A DNA stretch of 64,000 nt, taken from assembly GCF_001885075.1 (NCBI RefSeq), contig NZ_MODU01000004.1:2480001-2544000 (forward strand), given 5' to 3'. A program made the position numbers and the translations under genes. The notes below the pieces were generated by a model. That model ran no database searches, was not told where the DNA came from, and was given only the letters and a program-made list of their open reading frames with translations. Position 1 is the stretch's first letter, and each line of letters opens with the position of its first letter. This DNA is from Alteromonas sp. V450 (GTDB taxonomy: Bacteria > Pseudomonadota > Gammaproteobacteria > Enterobacterales > Alteromonadaceae). Of this stretch, positions 55,385-64,000 are shown one piece after another.

Positions 55385-56260
55385 ATGACTACAGTTGCAT
55401 TTATTGGCCTAGGTAATATGGGCTCTGGGATGGCAGATAACCTGGTTAAGAGCGATTACAAGGTATTGGCGTTTGACTTAAGCGAAGCGGCGCTGACCAA
55501 AGCCAAAGAAGCAGGCTGCACTATTGCAAAAAGTACAGAGCAAGCTGTTTCTGAAGCGGACATCGTAATCACTATGTTACCGGCGGGCAAGCACGTACTG
55601 GATATCTATTCAAATCAGATCCTGGCTTCGGTCCAAGAAGGCACCTTGCTTATTGACTGCTCTACTATTGACGTTGAAACAGCAAAGCGTGTGTCAGAAC
55701 TGGCTGAGAAAAAAGGGCTACAGATGCTAGACGCGCCAGTATCTGGTGGTGTTGCGGCTGCGGCAGGCGGCACACTCACGTTTATGGTAGGTGGCGACGC
55801 AGATGCCTTTGACAAAGCCCATGGCGTGCTTAGCGCAATGGGCAAAAAAATTGTTCATGCGGGTGGCCATGGTGCGGGGCAAGCCGCAAAAATCTGCAAT
55901 AACATGCTGCTTGGCGCCACCATGATTGCGACGTGCGAAAGCTTTCAGCTGGCACAAAAACTTGGCTTGGATGCGCAAGTGTTCTTCGATATCGCGTCAA
56001 ATGCTTCGGGACAGACATGGTCAATGACCACCTATTGCCCCGTTAAAGGTGTGGGGCCACAAAGCTCTGCTGATAATGATTTTGCTGGCGGTTTCGCTTC
56101 TGCGCTTATGCTCAAAGACTTGGGGCTGGCCATGCAGGGCGCGAAGGGCGTTAACGCGCAAGTACCTATGGGGGAGCTTGCCGCAAAGTGGTTTGAAATG
56201 CATTGCGAAGAAGGCAATGCAGGAATGGATTTCTCTTCAATAATCAACCGATTAGCATAA
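55385..56260 (+). CDS. mmsB: 3-hydroxyisobutyrate dehydrogenase
   Basis: A 291-residue NAD-dependent beta-hydroxyacid dehydrogenase: Rossmann motif GLGNMGSGMADNLVKSDYKVLAFD, substrate motif DAPVSGGVAAAAGGTLTFMVGG and catalytic Lys in GHGAGQAAKICNNMLL. It oxidises 3-hydroxyisobutyrate to methylmalonate semialdehyde, the substrate of MmsA. GGGAGA precedes the ATG. The operon ends in a strong terminator. Other valine-pathway genes are not in this window. Confidence 0.94.
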   Translation: MTTVAFIGLGNMGSGMADNLVKSDYKVLAFDLSEAALTKAKEAGCTIAKSTEQAVSEADIVITMLPAGKHVLDIYSNQILASVQEGTLLIDCSTIDVETAKRVSELAEKKGLQMLDAPVSGGVAAAAGGTLTFMVGGDADAFDKAHGVLSAMGKKIVHAGGHGAGQAAKICNNMLLGATMIATCESFQLAQKLGLDAQVFFDIASNASGQTWSMTTYCPVKGVGPQSSADNDFAGGFASALMLKDLGLAMQGAKGVNAQVPMGELAAKWFEMHCEEGNAGMDFSSIINRLA

Positions 56261-56318
56261 AAGAAAAGCCATCATTGCTCCGACGGCTACTTTCCCTCTG
56301 AAAGGTAGCCTTCTTACT

Positions 56319-56351
56319 GAGCGAGTAAAGGATTTTACTCGCTCTTTTTTT
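56319..56351 (+). terminator. Rho-independent terminator of mmsAB
   Basis: Perfect 11-base arms GAGCGAGTAAA (56319-56329) and TTTACTCGCTC (56334-56344), 4-base loop, followed by a run of seven T. It lies 58 bases after mmsB and just before the convergent D-lactate dehydrogenase gene. Confidence 0.92.
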
Positions 56352-56374
56352 ATTATCTTACAGTCCGTATTTTT

Positions 56375-58108
56375 CTAATGATGACCACCGCAACACCCAC
56401 CATCGTGCTCAGCCCAATTCTTGAGCTTGGTGGTCTTGCCTATGCCTGGGTTAAAGCTATTGGTCGGGTCAAGTTCGCGATAGAAATTCTTAAGCGCATC
56501 TTTGGCAAAGTACTCATGACCCACATTATGCTCTGCTGGATACTCAGCGCTTCTTGCATCAAAGGTCTCTAGAATTTTGCCTTTTAGCTGTTTAGCGTCT
56601 GCGCCTTTTTTCAATACATAATTCTGGTGCATAACGTGGCAAAACAAATGACCGTAATATAATTTAGTATCAATTTGATCATCTATTTCTTTTGGTAGTA
56701 CTTCAAACCAGTCAGGGTCGTTGCGGCGAAGCGCAACGTCGATGGTCATCATGGCGCCCACCTCTTTGCTGTGCATTATGTGATAGCGACCTATCGCTCC
56801 ACCCGCAACGAAGCGATGTAATATCGCTTTGTCAGCTTCTTCTTCTGTACACTCAAAATAGCCGCCTTCGTTGGTTTTAAAGAACTCATCTAAATAGGCT
56901 TTAGCTTCGTCCACCCCGTCGTTACTCATTTCCAATATCCAATGATGCTGGTATTTATCTCTGTATTCTTCCATGCGCTTTGGCAGATGGTTAGGAAAAA
57001 TATAGCTCATGTACTGCATCACACGATCTGACATTTTGTTGGGTAAAAAACCTAACTTGTCGGTAAATGCGTCGAACTTTCGCTTAAACGCAAACAGCTT
57101 TGGTATAAACTTAGCGCCGAGTTTACTGATAACAATAAACATGTCTTTGCCGTATTTCTTAGACACGTCGTAGCAATCTCGATGAAGGTATTCGCCGGAA
57201 TCAGGCAAATTTTTAAAGTTAGAAAGAATGTCACGACGCACTTTTGTAAATACAGCTGCGTCATTAGAGCCCACATAGAATACTTGTTTTTTTTCAGGAA
57301 TTGGAAATGTGTCTAGTCTTACTGCAAATACAGCAAGTTTCCCTGCACAGCCTGAGGCCTCATAAAGTCGTCTGCCGTCATTATTGAAGCGTGAAGGGGT
57401 GTCTGAATCAACGTCTCGAACCCGTTCATCATACTCGTTGTCTGATGCACGAGCTTCAGGGTGCTGAACGTCAGACGTCGAATATTGTTTGTTCTCAAGA
57501 TTATTCAGAATTTCTTCTGGCTCGTCACCTAGGTTGATACCAAGGTTGTTCACCAAAGCAAGATTGCCATTACCGTCTATTTGCGCGAAAAGTGCAAGTT
57601 CAGTGTAGGCTGGGCCACGTTTGACCAAAGCGCCACCTGAATTATTGCATATCCCTCCCACGATGGATGCGCCGATGCACGAAGAACCAATAACCGAATG
57701 AGGCTCACGACCGTAAGGCGCAAGCGTCTCCTCCAACCCAAATAGAGTACTCCCAGCTAAGCCAACAATTTGCTTTCCATTATCAACCAGCTGAATATCA
57801 TCGATACGCATGGTACTTATAATTACTAAGGGCCTGTCGTAGTCTTTTCCGTCTGGCGTAGAGCCGCCCGTTAAACCGGTATTAGCCGCTTGCATGATTA
57901 CTGCGACATCGGCTTCAACACATAGCTTTAACACACGCCAAATCTCAACCAACGTGCCCGGCCTCACTACCGCGAGAGCTTCGCCCGCACCAAAGCGAAA
58001 CCCCTTAGTATATGGCTGCTTTTTTGCTTTATCTGTTAACAAATAGGCTTGCCCTACTACATCTCGCATAGATGCAATCAAAGACTGAGTGTCAACGTTT
58101 ACGGTCAT
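56375..58108 (-). CDS. dld: Quinone-dependent D-lactate dehydrogenase
   Basis: A 577-residue FAD enzyme matching E. coli Dld in length and order. An FAD-binding PCMH domain (VMQAANTGLTGGSTPDG, then GSSCIGASIVGGICNNSGGALVKRGPAYTEL) is followed by the D-lactate dehydrogenase membrane-binding domain (CYDVSKKYGKDMFIVISKLG, YRDKYQHHWILEMSNDG). It oxidises D-lactate and feeds electrons to quinone at the inner membrane. The ATG at 58108 has GAGAGAG upstream; an earlier ATG at 58171 is rejected. The chain ends in a short Gly/Cys/His tail (DGGCCGGHH). Confidence 0.94.
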   Translation of the reverse strand: MTVNVDTQSLIASMRDVVGQAYLLTDKAKKQPYTKGFRFGAGEALAVVRPGTLVEIWRVLKLCVEADVAVIMQAANTGLTGGSTPDGKDYDRPLVIISTMRIDDIQLVDNGKQIVGLAGSTLFGLEETLAPYGREPHSVIGSSCIGASIVGGICNNSGGALVKRGPAYTELALFAQIDGNGNLALVNNLGINLGDEPEEILNNLENKQYSTSDVQHPEARASDNEYDERVRDVDSDTPSRFNNDGRRLYEASGCAGKLAVFAVRLDTFPIPEKKQVFYVGSNDAAVFTKVRRDILSNFKNLPDSGEYLHRDCYDVSKKYGKDMFIVISKLGAKFIPKLFAFKRKFDAFTDKLGFLPNKMSDRVMQYMSYIFPNHLPKRMEEYRDKYQHHWILEMSNDGVDEAKAYLDEFFKTNEGGYFECTEEEADKAILHRFVAGGAIGRYHIMHSKEVGAMMTIDVALRRNDPDWFEVLPKEIDDQIDTKLYYGHLFCHVMHQNYVLKKGADAKQLKGKILETFDARSAEYPAEHNVGHEYFAKDALKNFYRELDPTNSFNPGIGKTTKLKNWAEHDGGCCGGHH

Positions 58109-58539
58109 GGCTCTCTCTATGTTGAAGTGCTGGAAGGATGAACTTGGTGATGAACTATACACTAACGTCATTTTTTACAAAGGGGGCAGACGTTTTTTAT
58201 AGAGATAATTTACTTATATTTAATTCGCTTTCAGGTCCAAGATTAGTGTGTGCTACTTGAGCGCATATTCTTTTATTATGATCGACTACGGATTTTGTTC
58301 TGCTGTATCGACTACTTCTCGAAACATATCTAGCTTCCCTTTATTTTTTGGTATTACCAATAAGGCATCATAAATTTCACCAAAATACGTCCAGAGGACT
58401 TATTCAGCCAATGAAGAAACTTCCTAACCTGATATCCATTTCTAACCCCATATTAATACAAGCCAAAAACAGGTAGACCAATTTAATTATATAACCTAAT
58501 ATTGGCATTACAATTTGTAATACATTAAGGCATATCGTT
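58109..58539. other. Divergent promoter region between dld and the SDR gene
   Basis: About 430 bases. The only distinct signal is the symmetrical site TTGGTATTACCAA at 58348-58360. No gene is supported. Confidence 0.55.
58348..58360. promoter_or_regulatory. GntR-type (PdhR/LldR-like) operator
   Basis: TTGGTATTACCAA, a perfect TTGGT-ATT-ACCAA palindrome of the class bound by GntR-family regulators such as PdhR and LldR, which control lactate and pyruvate genes. It lies between the divergent dld and SDR genes, 240 bases from dld and 180 bases from the SDR start. The regulator is not encoded in this window. Confidence 0.55.
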
Positions 58540-59295
58540 ATGACAAAGAAAGTAGCACTGGTAACTGGAGCAACAGGCGGCATCGGATTTGAAGTTGCAA
58601 AAAGACTTGGCCAAGACGGTTTCATTGTTGTTTTAAATGGCATTGAAGACGAAAAAGGCGCAGAGCGCGTTAATGAACTGAGCGAATTGGGTATTGAAGC
58701 GCAGTACTATGGCTTTGACGTTACCAGCGATGAAGCGGTTGATAAAAACGTAAAAGCAATTGGCGACAAATACGGTAAGATCGACGCCGTCATTAATAAC
58801 GCCGGTGGTCTTGGCGGGCGCAGCCCAATGGAAGAAATGACAACGGAGTTTTACCGTTTTGTTATGGCACTAAACCTCGATAGTGCATTCTTTGTGTCTC
58901 GAGCAGCTATTCCTTACTTAAAGAAATCTGACGGTGGCGCTATTGTAAATTATACCTCTAATGCAGGCTGGAATGCTGGGGGTCCCGGCGCAGGTATTTA
59001 TGGTGTTTCTAAGGGCGCAGTACATACGTTGACGCGTGCTCTCGCTAAAGAATTAGCACCAGCCGGTATTCGTGTAAACGCAGTGTCTCCGGGCACAATT
59101 GACACGCCTTTCCATGCCCAAATTAAAGCAACAAAACCAGAAGTATTTGCTTCTTGGAAGGACAACATCATGCTTGGTCGCCTAGGCCAGCCAGAAGAGG
59201 TCGCTTCTGTGGTGTCATTCTTGGTAAGTGAAGATGCATCATTTATTACCGCAGAAACCGTTCAAATTGGTGGCGGCCAAGCGCTAGGGATTTAA
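58540..59295 (+). CDS. Short-chain dehydrogenase/reductase
   Basis: A 251-residue classical SDR with cofactor motif TGATGGIGFEVAKRL, NNAGG, catalytic Ser region NYTSNAG and YGVSKGA (Tyr-x-x-x-Lys). It resembles FabG-like enzymes. Sequence alone cannot decide whether it acts on a fatty acyl, sugar-acid or other ketone. AAGG precedes the ATG. It is followed after 8 bases by a hydratase, so the two probably act in one pathway. A role in reducing DEH from alginate is a possibility given the lyase nearby, but is not shown. Confidence 0.9.
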   Translation: MTKKVALVTGATGGIGFEVAKRLGQDGFIVVLNGIEDEKGAERVNELSELGIEAQYYGFDVTSDEAVDKNVKAIGDKYGKIDAVINNAGGLGGRSPMEEMTTEFYRFVMALNLDSAFFVSRAAIPYLKKSDGGAIVNYTSNAGWNAGGPGAGIYGVSKGAVHTLTRALAKELAPAGIRVNAVSPGTIDTPFHAQIKATKPEVFASWKDNIMLGRLGQPEEVASVVSFLVSEDASFITAETVQIGGGQALGI

Positions 59296-59303
59296 TCGTT
59301 CTC

Positions 59304-60134
59304 ATGTTTCCTGATAAACCACTTACAGAAGACGCCCTGAAAACATTATCGAATACACTGGTTAACGCGCGCAAGCAGGCCAGTGTATTAGACACTTTTC
59401 CAGGTGATGTTCCGTCAACACTTGAAGCAGCTTACCGCGTACAGGACATGTCGCTTGCTCAATGGAACGACGACATAACAGGCTGGAAAGTAGGAATGGT
59501 GGTCCCTGAACTTCGCGAGCAAATGGGCGCGGAGCGGTTAATGGGTCCAATTTTCAAAAAGGTTTCCCATTTCATTGGTCGCCCGCATGCAGACGATGAA
59601 TGTGTAGAACTCGAAGTTTACGCGGGAGGTATGGTTGCAGTTGAAGCCGAATTGGTTTTTGAACTGGGAAAAGCGATCCCCCCAGGCTCCGTCAACACAA
59701 AAGGGCCGCTCAAACAGCTTATAAAAAATGTTTACGCCGGCGTAGAAATAGCAAGTAGTCCTGTTATAGACCTTAACAGTTACGGCCCCACTGCAATTAT
59801 AAGCGATTTTGGTGTAAACCAAGGGATGGTTATAGGGGCAGCAATCGATAATTGGGAAGAATCCATTGAAAAAATAGACACATCAGTTTTCATTAATGGG
59901 CAACACATCAACAGCGCACCGGCAAATAGTGTATTACGCGGACCTATGGCTGCGATCGCTTATTTGATAGACCAAGCATCAATCAGAAACATCACCTTGC
60001 CGAAAGGCTGTATGATATGCTCAGGTGCCATTACTGGTGTGCATGACACGGTCGCGGGAGCCCATTCTACGGTTTCCTTTGAAGGCTTTGGAAATATCAA
60101 TATGAAGCTGGTAGCACTCCCCTCCTTAAGCTAG
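59304..60134 (+). CDS. 2-keto-4-pentenoate hydratase-like (FAH superfamily) protein
   Basis: A 276-residue MhpD-type hydratase/decarboxylase of the fumarylacetoacetate hydrolase superfamily. GWKVGMVVPELREQMGAERLMGPIF, EAELVFELGKAIP (metal-binding Glu), YAGVEIASSPVIDL and LPKGCMICSGAITGVHDTVAGAHSTVSFEGFG are family features. It would add water to, or decarboxylate, a 2-oxo-enoate. The start has a weak ribosome-binding site and probably relies on coupling to the SDR gene. No aromatic-ring cleavage genes are nearby, so the substrate may be another 2-oxo acid. Confidence 0.88.
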   Translation: MFPDKPLTEDALKTLSNTLVNARKQASVLDTFPGDVPSTLEAAYRVQDMSLAQWNDDITGWKVGMVVPELREQMGAERLMGPIFKKVSHFIGRPHADDECVELEVYAGGMVAVEAELVFELGKAIPPGSVNTKGPLKQLIKNVYAGVEIASSPVIDLNSYGPTAIISDFGVNQGMVIGAAIDNWEESIEKIDTSVFINGQHINSAPANSVLRGPMAAIAYLIDQASIRNITLPKGCMICSGAITGVHDTVAGAHSTVSFEGFGNINMKLVALPSLS

Positions 60135-60249
60135 TGCCACCCGATGCGTTAACATTGAAGATTAAGCGGCAAATGCAGGTGTTTAAGTGCCGCTAAATTT
60201 TCGATGTGATATGGTACATTGGACATGTATTAATAACGTTATCAATAAT

Positions 60250-61077
60250 ATGCACATTTTAAATTTTTCAAGACTGTTCAACTTCGTTGCAAATCTTTCC
60301 GGCCTCATCAAGAAAGCCACCATCATAATGCTACCTGTGCTTGTCGTAGGGTGTAAAAGTACGTCTTTGAATAATGACTTTACGTATACTGCTTCAACGT
60401 CTCCCTTAACTGATGTATTGGAAGCAAAAGAACGTGCTTTAGCTACAAATAAGCTACTGCTAGTCGTTCTAGGTGCGCAGTGGTGTCATGACAGCACTGG
60501 GCTTGCTGATCAGTTCAACACTGAGCAAATGCAGTTAATTCTAGGCGCCCATTATGAAACTATTTTTGTTGACGTAGGGACCCTCAATGACAAACGACGC
60601 ATCACTGAATTATTCGACTATCCCATATATTACGCTACACCGACGGTAATGATAGTCGAGCCATCAACAAATACATTATTAAACAGAACAAGTATGACGA
60701 TGTGGGGTCATGCGGATAGTATTTCTTTGTCTGCATATGTAGAGTATTTTTCTCAGTTTCCAGCGTTGACTAAAAATCAAAAGCAATTACTCACAACTTG
60801 GAGCGCTTCGGCAGAAGAAGCCCAGTACAATCGTGAAATGGCGGGGCGTTTGCAGAACGCCTATCAAAAACTAGGGCCCTTGCTCGCCGAAGATATTAAG
60901 GGTAATACGCCGCCATCATTTATTGATTTATGGAAAGAAGTAAAAGGTTTTAGAACTGCCTTGCAAAAAAACCTAGAGAAAAGAGCCGTACTCAAGCTTG
61001 AAAGTCACGACAAAAGCGACGCAAGCCCTACGCCCGCGCTTCGCCATTATCCCCCATTTTCATGGGAGCAACACTAG
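60250..61077 (+). CDS. Thioredoxin-fold lipoprotein with WCHDS motif
   Basis: A probable lipoprotein of about 275 residues. A hydrophobic stretch ATIIMLPVLVVGC ends in a lipobox Cys. The thioredoxin-like core carries QWCHDS in place of WCxxC, so only one catalytic Cys remains. This motif is shared by a known group of thioredoxin-family proteins whose activity is not settled. A C-terminal helical part and a basic tail follow. The start is uncertain: ATG 60250 is chosen because it gives a signal peptide of sensible length; GTG 60187 and ATG 60211 are in frame, and none has a good ribosome-binding site. Convergent with the helicase gene. Confidence 0.72.
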   Translation: MHILNFSRLFNFVANLSGLIKKATIIMLPVLVVGCKSTSLNNDFTYTASTSPLTDVLEAKERALATNKLLLVVLGAQWCHDSTGLADQFNTEQMQLILGAHYETIFVDVGTLNDKRRITELFDYPIYYATPTVMIVEPSTNTLLNRTSMTMWGHADSISLSAYVEYFSQFPALTKNQKQLLTTWSASAEEAQYNREMAGRLQNAYQKLGPLLAEDIKGNTPPSFIDLWKEVKGFRTALQKNLEKRAVLKLESHDKSDASPTPALRHYPPFSWEQH

Positions 61078-61091
61078 ACAACATTGCCCAA

Positions 61092-62447
61092 TCAGGCGCC
61101 ATTGCGTTGGCGCCGCGGCTTTTTGCTTTCCACTCGTTGCCCACTGCCATGTCGGTTTTTACGTTGAGCGCTGTTCTTTTTATTGTTTTCTGATTTATCA
61201 GATTTGTTACTGTTCCCCCCTTCTCGAGCGTTACTTTTTTGACTTTGACTCGTTTTGGGCTTTTTGGGTTTTTTGGGCTTTTTCGGTTTAGATAATACGG
61301 TTTCTGGCACCGCTTGCTGCGGTTCAAACCCTTCCAGTGTTTCTCGTGGTAACAGAGTTTGAATAAGCGTTTCAATGTCTTTTAAATTCTGTAATTCGTC
61401 TGCACAAACGAATGACCACGCTTGTCCAGAGGAACCTGCTCGGCCCGTCCGACCGATTCGGTGTACATAATCTGCTGCAGTATTTGGGAGATCTAAGTTA
61501 ACGACAACCGGAAGTTCACTGATGTCAATGCCTCTTGCTGCGATATCAGTTGCTACTAATACCTTTATACTTCCGTCTTTAAATGCAGCTAACGCTTTCG
61601 TTCTTGCACCTTGACTTTTGTTTCCATGAATAGCTGCACTCGGAATTTTTGAACGAGTGAGCTTTTCCGCGATCCTATTGGCGCCATGCTTAGTTCTACT
61701 AAAAACTAATACTTGCTGCCAACTTTTTTGTTTGATCAGACATATCAATGCCGTTGTCTTTTTAGACTTATCGATGGTTATTAAGTGTTGTTCTACTGCG
61801 TCTACTGTTGTATTTGCAGGCGCTGTAGAAATACTGATTGGATCGTTTGTAATCGTTTTAGCCAACGCGGTTATATCATCAGAAAAGGTAGCGGAGAAAA
61901 GTAAGCTTTGGCGTTTTTTTGGCAGGAGTTTCAATACGCGTTTTATATCATGTATAAACCCCATATCCAGCATTCGGTCGGCCTCATCTAAAACCAGCAC
62001 TTCTAATTGGCTAAACGTAACCGCATTTTGTTGATACAAATCGAGCAGCCGACCCGGCGTCGCGATAAGCACATCAACCCCTTTTCGTAACTTCATCATC
62101 TGCGGATTAATGCCGACGCCGCCGAATACTACCGCCGTTGAAAGCGGCAAAAACTCACTGAATGCGCGAATACTTTCTTCTACTTGTGCGGCCAGTTCTC
62201 TAGTGGGTGTTAAAATTAAGGCTCTTACATTGTTCGCCGTGACCTTCTTTCCCGTCATCAACCGCTGTAAGATAGGCAAGCCAAACCCCGCAGTTTTTCC
62301 GGTACCTGTTTGCGCTGCCGCCAGTACATCTTTACCCTGTAATACAATAGGAATTGCCTTTTCTTGGATTGGGGATGGCGTTGAGAAACCACGCTTTTCA
62401 ATTGCTTTTAAAAGCGGTTCAGCAAGTCCTAATTGGGTAAAAGACAT
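61092..62447 (-). CDS. rhlE: DEAD-box RNA helicase, RhlE type
   Basis: A 451-residue ATP-dependent RNA helicase. Motifs in order: Q-motif [23 protein letters not shown], Ia [30 protein letters not shown] and [12 protein letters not shown]. The C-terminal tail (about 385-451) is Lys/Pro/Arg-rich with [12 protein letters not shown] and is probably an RNA-binding extension. It remodels RNA in ribosome assembly or decay. GAGAG precedes the ATG. The tail is encoded by a purine/pyrimidine-biased repeat at about 61255-61290. Confidence 0.93.
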   Translation of the reverse strand: MSFTQLGLAEPLLKAIEKRGFSTPSPIQEKAIPIVLQGKDVLAAAQTGTGKTAGFGLPILQRLMTGKKVTANNVRALILTPTRELAAQVEESIRAFSEFLPLSTAVVFGGVGINPQMMKLRKGVDVLIATPGRLLDLYQQNAVTFSQLEVLVLDEADRMLDMGFIHDIKRVLKLLPKKRQSLLFSATFSDDITALAKTITNDPISISTAPANTTVDAVEQHLITIDKSKKTTALICLIKQKSWQQVLVFSRTKHGANRIAEKLTRSKIPSAAIHGNKSQGARTKALAAFKDGSIKVLVATDIAARGIDISELPVVVNLDLPNTAADYVHRIGRTGRAGSSGQAWSFVCADELQNLKDIETLIQTLLPRETLEGFEPQQAVPETVLSKPKKPKKPKKPKTSQSQKSNAREGGNSNKSDKSENNKKNSAQRKNRHGSGQRVESKKPRRQRNGA

Positions 62448-62746
62448 TTATTAACTCTCTCTTTACAAATATTATCGGTGGTAACACCCGTTAAGGCATA
62501 TTCTGACGAAGTTGTACAAATCGCGGTGGGGCTGAGATTACTGAGGAAATCTAAGGGAAAACGCCATAGCTAAATTGCGCGCGGAGTCTACCATTAAAAG
62601 CGCGCGCCCACCAGCACAATAAATAGCCAGCAACCGGTTTAAACCGTACTTTTAAATTAAACGCTACGGAAACTTATAACTGTAAATGCAAGGGGCACCA
62701 ACAGGGTGTAGTTAAATCAAAAAACGTAGAAAGAAAGCGTGTTTGC
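62448..62746. other. Leader region of the RNA helicase gene
   Basis: About 300 bases between the helicase start and the stop of the GGDEF-EAL gene on the same strand. It contains an inverted GC-rich pair, GCGCGC near 62577 and GCGCGC near 62602. No coding sequence is supported. RhlE-type genes can have regulated long leaders, but nothing here proves one. Confidence 0.45.
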
Positions 62747-64000
62747 TTAATCGCCAATACTAGAAAGCGATGTCGCGGCATGGTGTGTTTGTAAATACTC
62801 CATCAACTCCACTAAGCTTAACGGTTTGGTAAAAAAGAAGCCTTGCATTGCTTTTGCGCCAATGCTTTTTGCAAAAGCAACTTGTTCCTCGCTCTCTAGC
62901 CCTTCTAATGTACATGGCATGCCAAGTCGATTACACAGCCACACCACATTTTCTATAATCAACGCCCGGCGTTTTTCACCCTTTGTTTTCAGTGGGAAGG
63001 CGGGCAGAAGTGAGCGGTCAATTTTAATCGCATCGTAAGCATCATCAGCGAGTTCTGAGATGCACGAAAAGCCAGTACCAAAATCATCTATAGATATTGT
63101 TACCCCTAAACGTTTAATGGCATTGAGTACATCCCTGGCTTTCTCGCTTTGTAGCGTTGACTCGGTTATTTCGACAACAATCCGACTCGGTGCAATATCG
63201 TGAAACAAAAATCGTTCAGCAAATAATTCCGTAACACCAGGGTTTTGCAGCTGTACCGCAGACATGTTGAGGTTAAATCGCACATCATTAAACCCCCATT
63301 CAGTCAATTTTTTTAGCGCAAAACACACTTCATCTAGCATTAACAAACCAATATCATGAATATGCTTAGTACGCTCAGCTATGGGTATAAATTTATCTGG
63401 GCTAATAGCCCCATGGCTAGGAATGTGCCAACGCGCGAGCGCTTCTATGGCAGCTATCTCGCCATTTGCGCTAATAATGGGCTGAAAATGGGCCAATATT
63501 TGCTTACTTTTAATCGCTCCCTTAAGGGCTTGCTGAATAAACAAACGATATTCTATGTTTTTTGACAAACTATCATTGAAAACAACAACGTTACTTTTGC
63601 CGCCTTGCTTTGCTGAAAACATTGCAATATCAGCATGTTTCAGTAGGTCGGTTGCCGTCATCGTTTCAGTAGAAGTGGCGACGCCTATGCTTGCCGTAAT
63701 TTGAAAAGCGCCAGACGAGGTAGTGAACTCTCGTTTAAACGATTGCGACAACCTTGCTGTCATTTTATTAAGAAGCTTCTCACTCGACGTATTGGTGACG
63801 ATAACAAATTCGTCACCACCGAAGCGAATAACGCTGTCGTCTTCCCTTACCGCTGCTTTGAAACGACTAGCGCAAGAACGGAGAATCTCATCTCCTACTT
63901 CGTGCCCATGGGTATCATTGATCAACTTAAATTCATCAATATCAATGAAAATAATAGAGCAAGGCTCGCAAGATTCACTGAAGTTTTCTACAACGTTGTT
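62747..64000 (-). CDS. GGDEF-EAL diguanylate cyclase/phosphodiesterase, 5' end outside the window
   Basis: The frame is open to the right edge, where 25 more codons (ending IIFIDIDEFK) continue the GGDEF domain, so an apparent TTG start at 63925 is not real. The GGDEF motif is intact (RFGGDEF) with an RxxD inhibitory site (REDD) five residues before it. The EAL domain keeps IEALARW, FNLNMS, VVEITES, SIDDFGTGF, IKIDRS and TLEGLE, so phosphodiesterase activity is plausible. It would turn cyclic-di-GMP over; the sensor part lies beyond the window. Confidence 0.92.
   Translation of the reverse strand, partial: NNVVENFSESCEPCSIIFIDIDEFKLINDTHGHEVGDEILRSCASRFKAAVREDDSVIRFGGDEFVIVTNTSSEKLLNKMTARLSQSFKREFTTSSGAFQITASIGVATSTETMTATDLLKHADIAMFSAKQGGKSNVVVFNDSLSKNIEYRLFIQQALKGAIKSKQILAHFQPIISANGEIAAIEALARWHIPSHGAISPDKFIPIAERTKHIHDIGLLMLDEVCFALKKLTEWGFNDVRFNLNMSAVQLQNPGVTELFAERFLFHDIAPSRIVVEITESTLQSEKARDVLNAIKRLGVTISIDDFGTGFSCISELADDAYDAIKIDRSLLPAFPLKTKGEKRRALIIENVVWLCNRLGMPCTLEGLESEEQVAFAKSIGAKAMQGFFFTKPLSLVELMEYLQTHHAATSLSSIGD

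Noticed and set aside
49192..60134. Whole AEC-PL17-mmsAB-dld-SDR stretch as one alginate utilisation island
   Set aside because: mmsAB and dld have their own regulator, terminator and well-known unrelated roles; only PL17 is clearly alginate-specific.
63301..63925. TTG 63925 as the start of the GGDEF-EAL gene
   Set aside because: The frame continues to the window edge with typical GGDEF sequence, so the gene is simply cut by the window.

Overview
The window reads as a chromosomal segment of a marine gammaproteobacterium, most likely Alteromonas or a close relative (Alteromonadaceae). This is inferred from moderate GC by eye, three TonB-dependent receptors, a Fur-type haem operon, B12 scavenging genes, a family PL17 oligoalginate lyase, valine catabolism genes and the general gene style. 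No rRNA, tRNA, insertion sequence, prophage or CRISPR array was recognised. Most of it looks like ordinary vertically inherited chromosome.

Layout. 1-255 is the tail of a 2-oxoglutarate/Fe(II) dioxygenase. 424-9320 is a fatty-acid or branched acyl-CoA degradation cluster: acyl-CoA dehydrogenase, AraC-type regulator, acyl-CoA ligase, fused hydratase/3-hydroxyacyl-CoA dehydrogenase and thiolase on the minus strand, with a divergent alpha-methylacyl-CoA racemase. 9430-11458 is an HxlR regulator divergent from an MdaB-like reductase, a peroxiredoxin-like protein and a secreted cupin. 11786-17698 holds single genes: RidA, lipase, an unusual ADP-ribosylglycohydrolase-fold protein, an AI-2E/PerM-type permease and two secreted unknowns. 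17807-18676 is a LysR regulator.

18836-25826 is a compact haem acquisition operon read leftwards: TonB receptor, HmuY, HmuT, HmuU, HmuV, HugZ. A near-ideal Fur box lies just upstream of the receptor. 26057-36045 carries a small unknown ORF, a DMT exporter, a TonB receptor coupled to a DUF6314 gene, a very large secreted VPS10/BNR-type beta-propeller protein and an M16 metallopeptidase lipoprotein. 36436-38783 carries a DUF1439 lipoprotein and SelO. 39044-45753 is the cobalamin block: btuB with its own cobalamin riboswitch, and upstream a five-gene run headed by a divergent S-adenosylhomocysteinase-like protein followed by btuD, btuC, cobO and btuF.

46098-50124 has a CadC-like membrane regulator, a diguanylate cyclase remnant truncated at both ends and an AEC permease. 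50414-52654 is the PL17 alginate lyase. 52885-56260 is a LysR regulator divergent from mmsA-mmsB (valine catabolism), with a clear LysR-type palindrome between them. 56375-60134 has D-lactate dehydrogenase and an SDR/hydratase pair flanking a GntR-type operator. The right end has a thioredoxin-fold lipoprotein, an RhlE-type RNA helicase and the 3' part of a GGDEF-EAL protein that runs off the window.

The most unusual items are the active-site-remodelled AdoHcy hydrolase-like gene heading the B12 operon, the tandem-duplicated HmuY, the 12-bp repeat array encoding the N-terminus of HmuU, the ADP-ribosylglycohydrolase-fold protein lacking its acidic metal ligands, and the broken GGDEF gene fused to its neighbour's 3' end.
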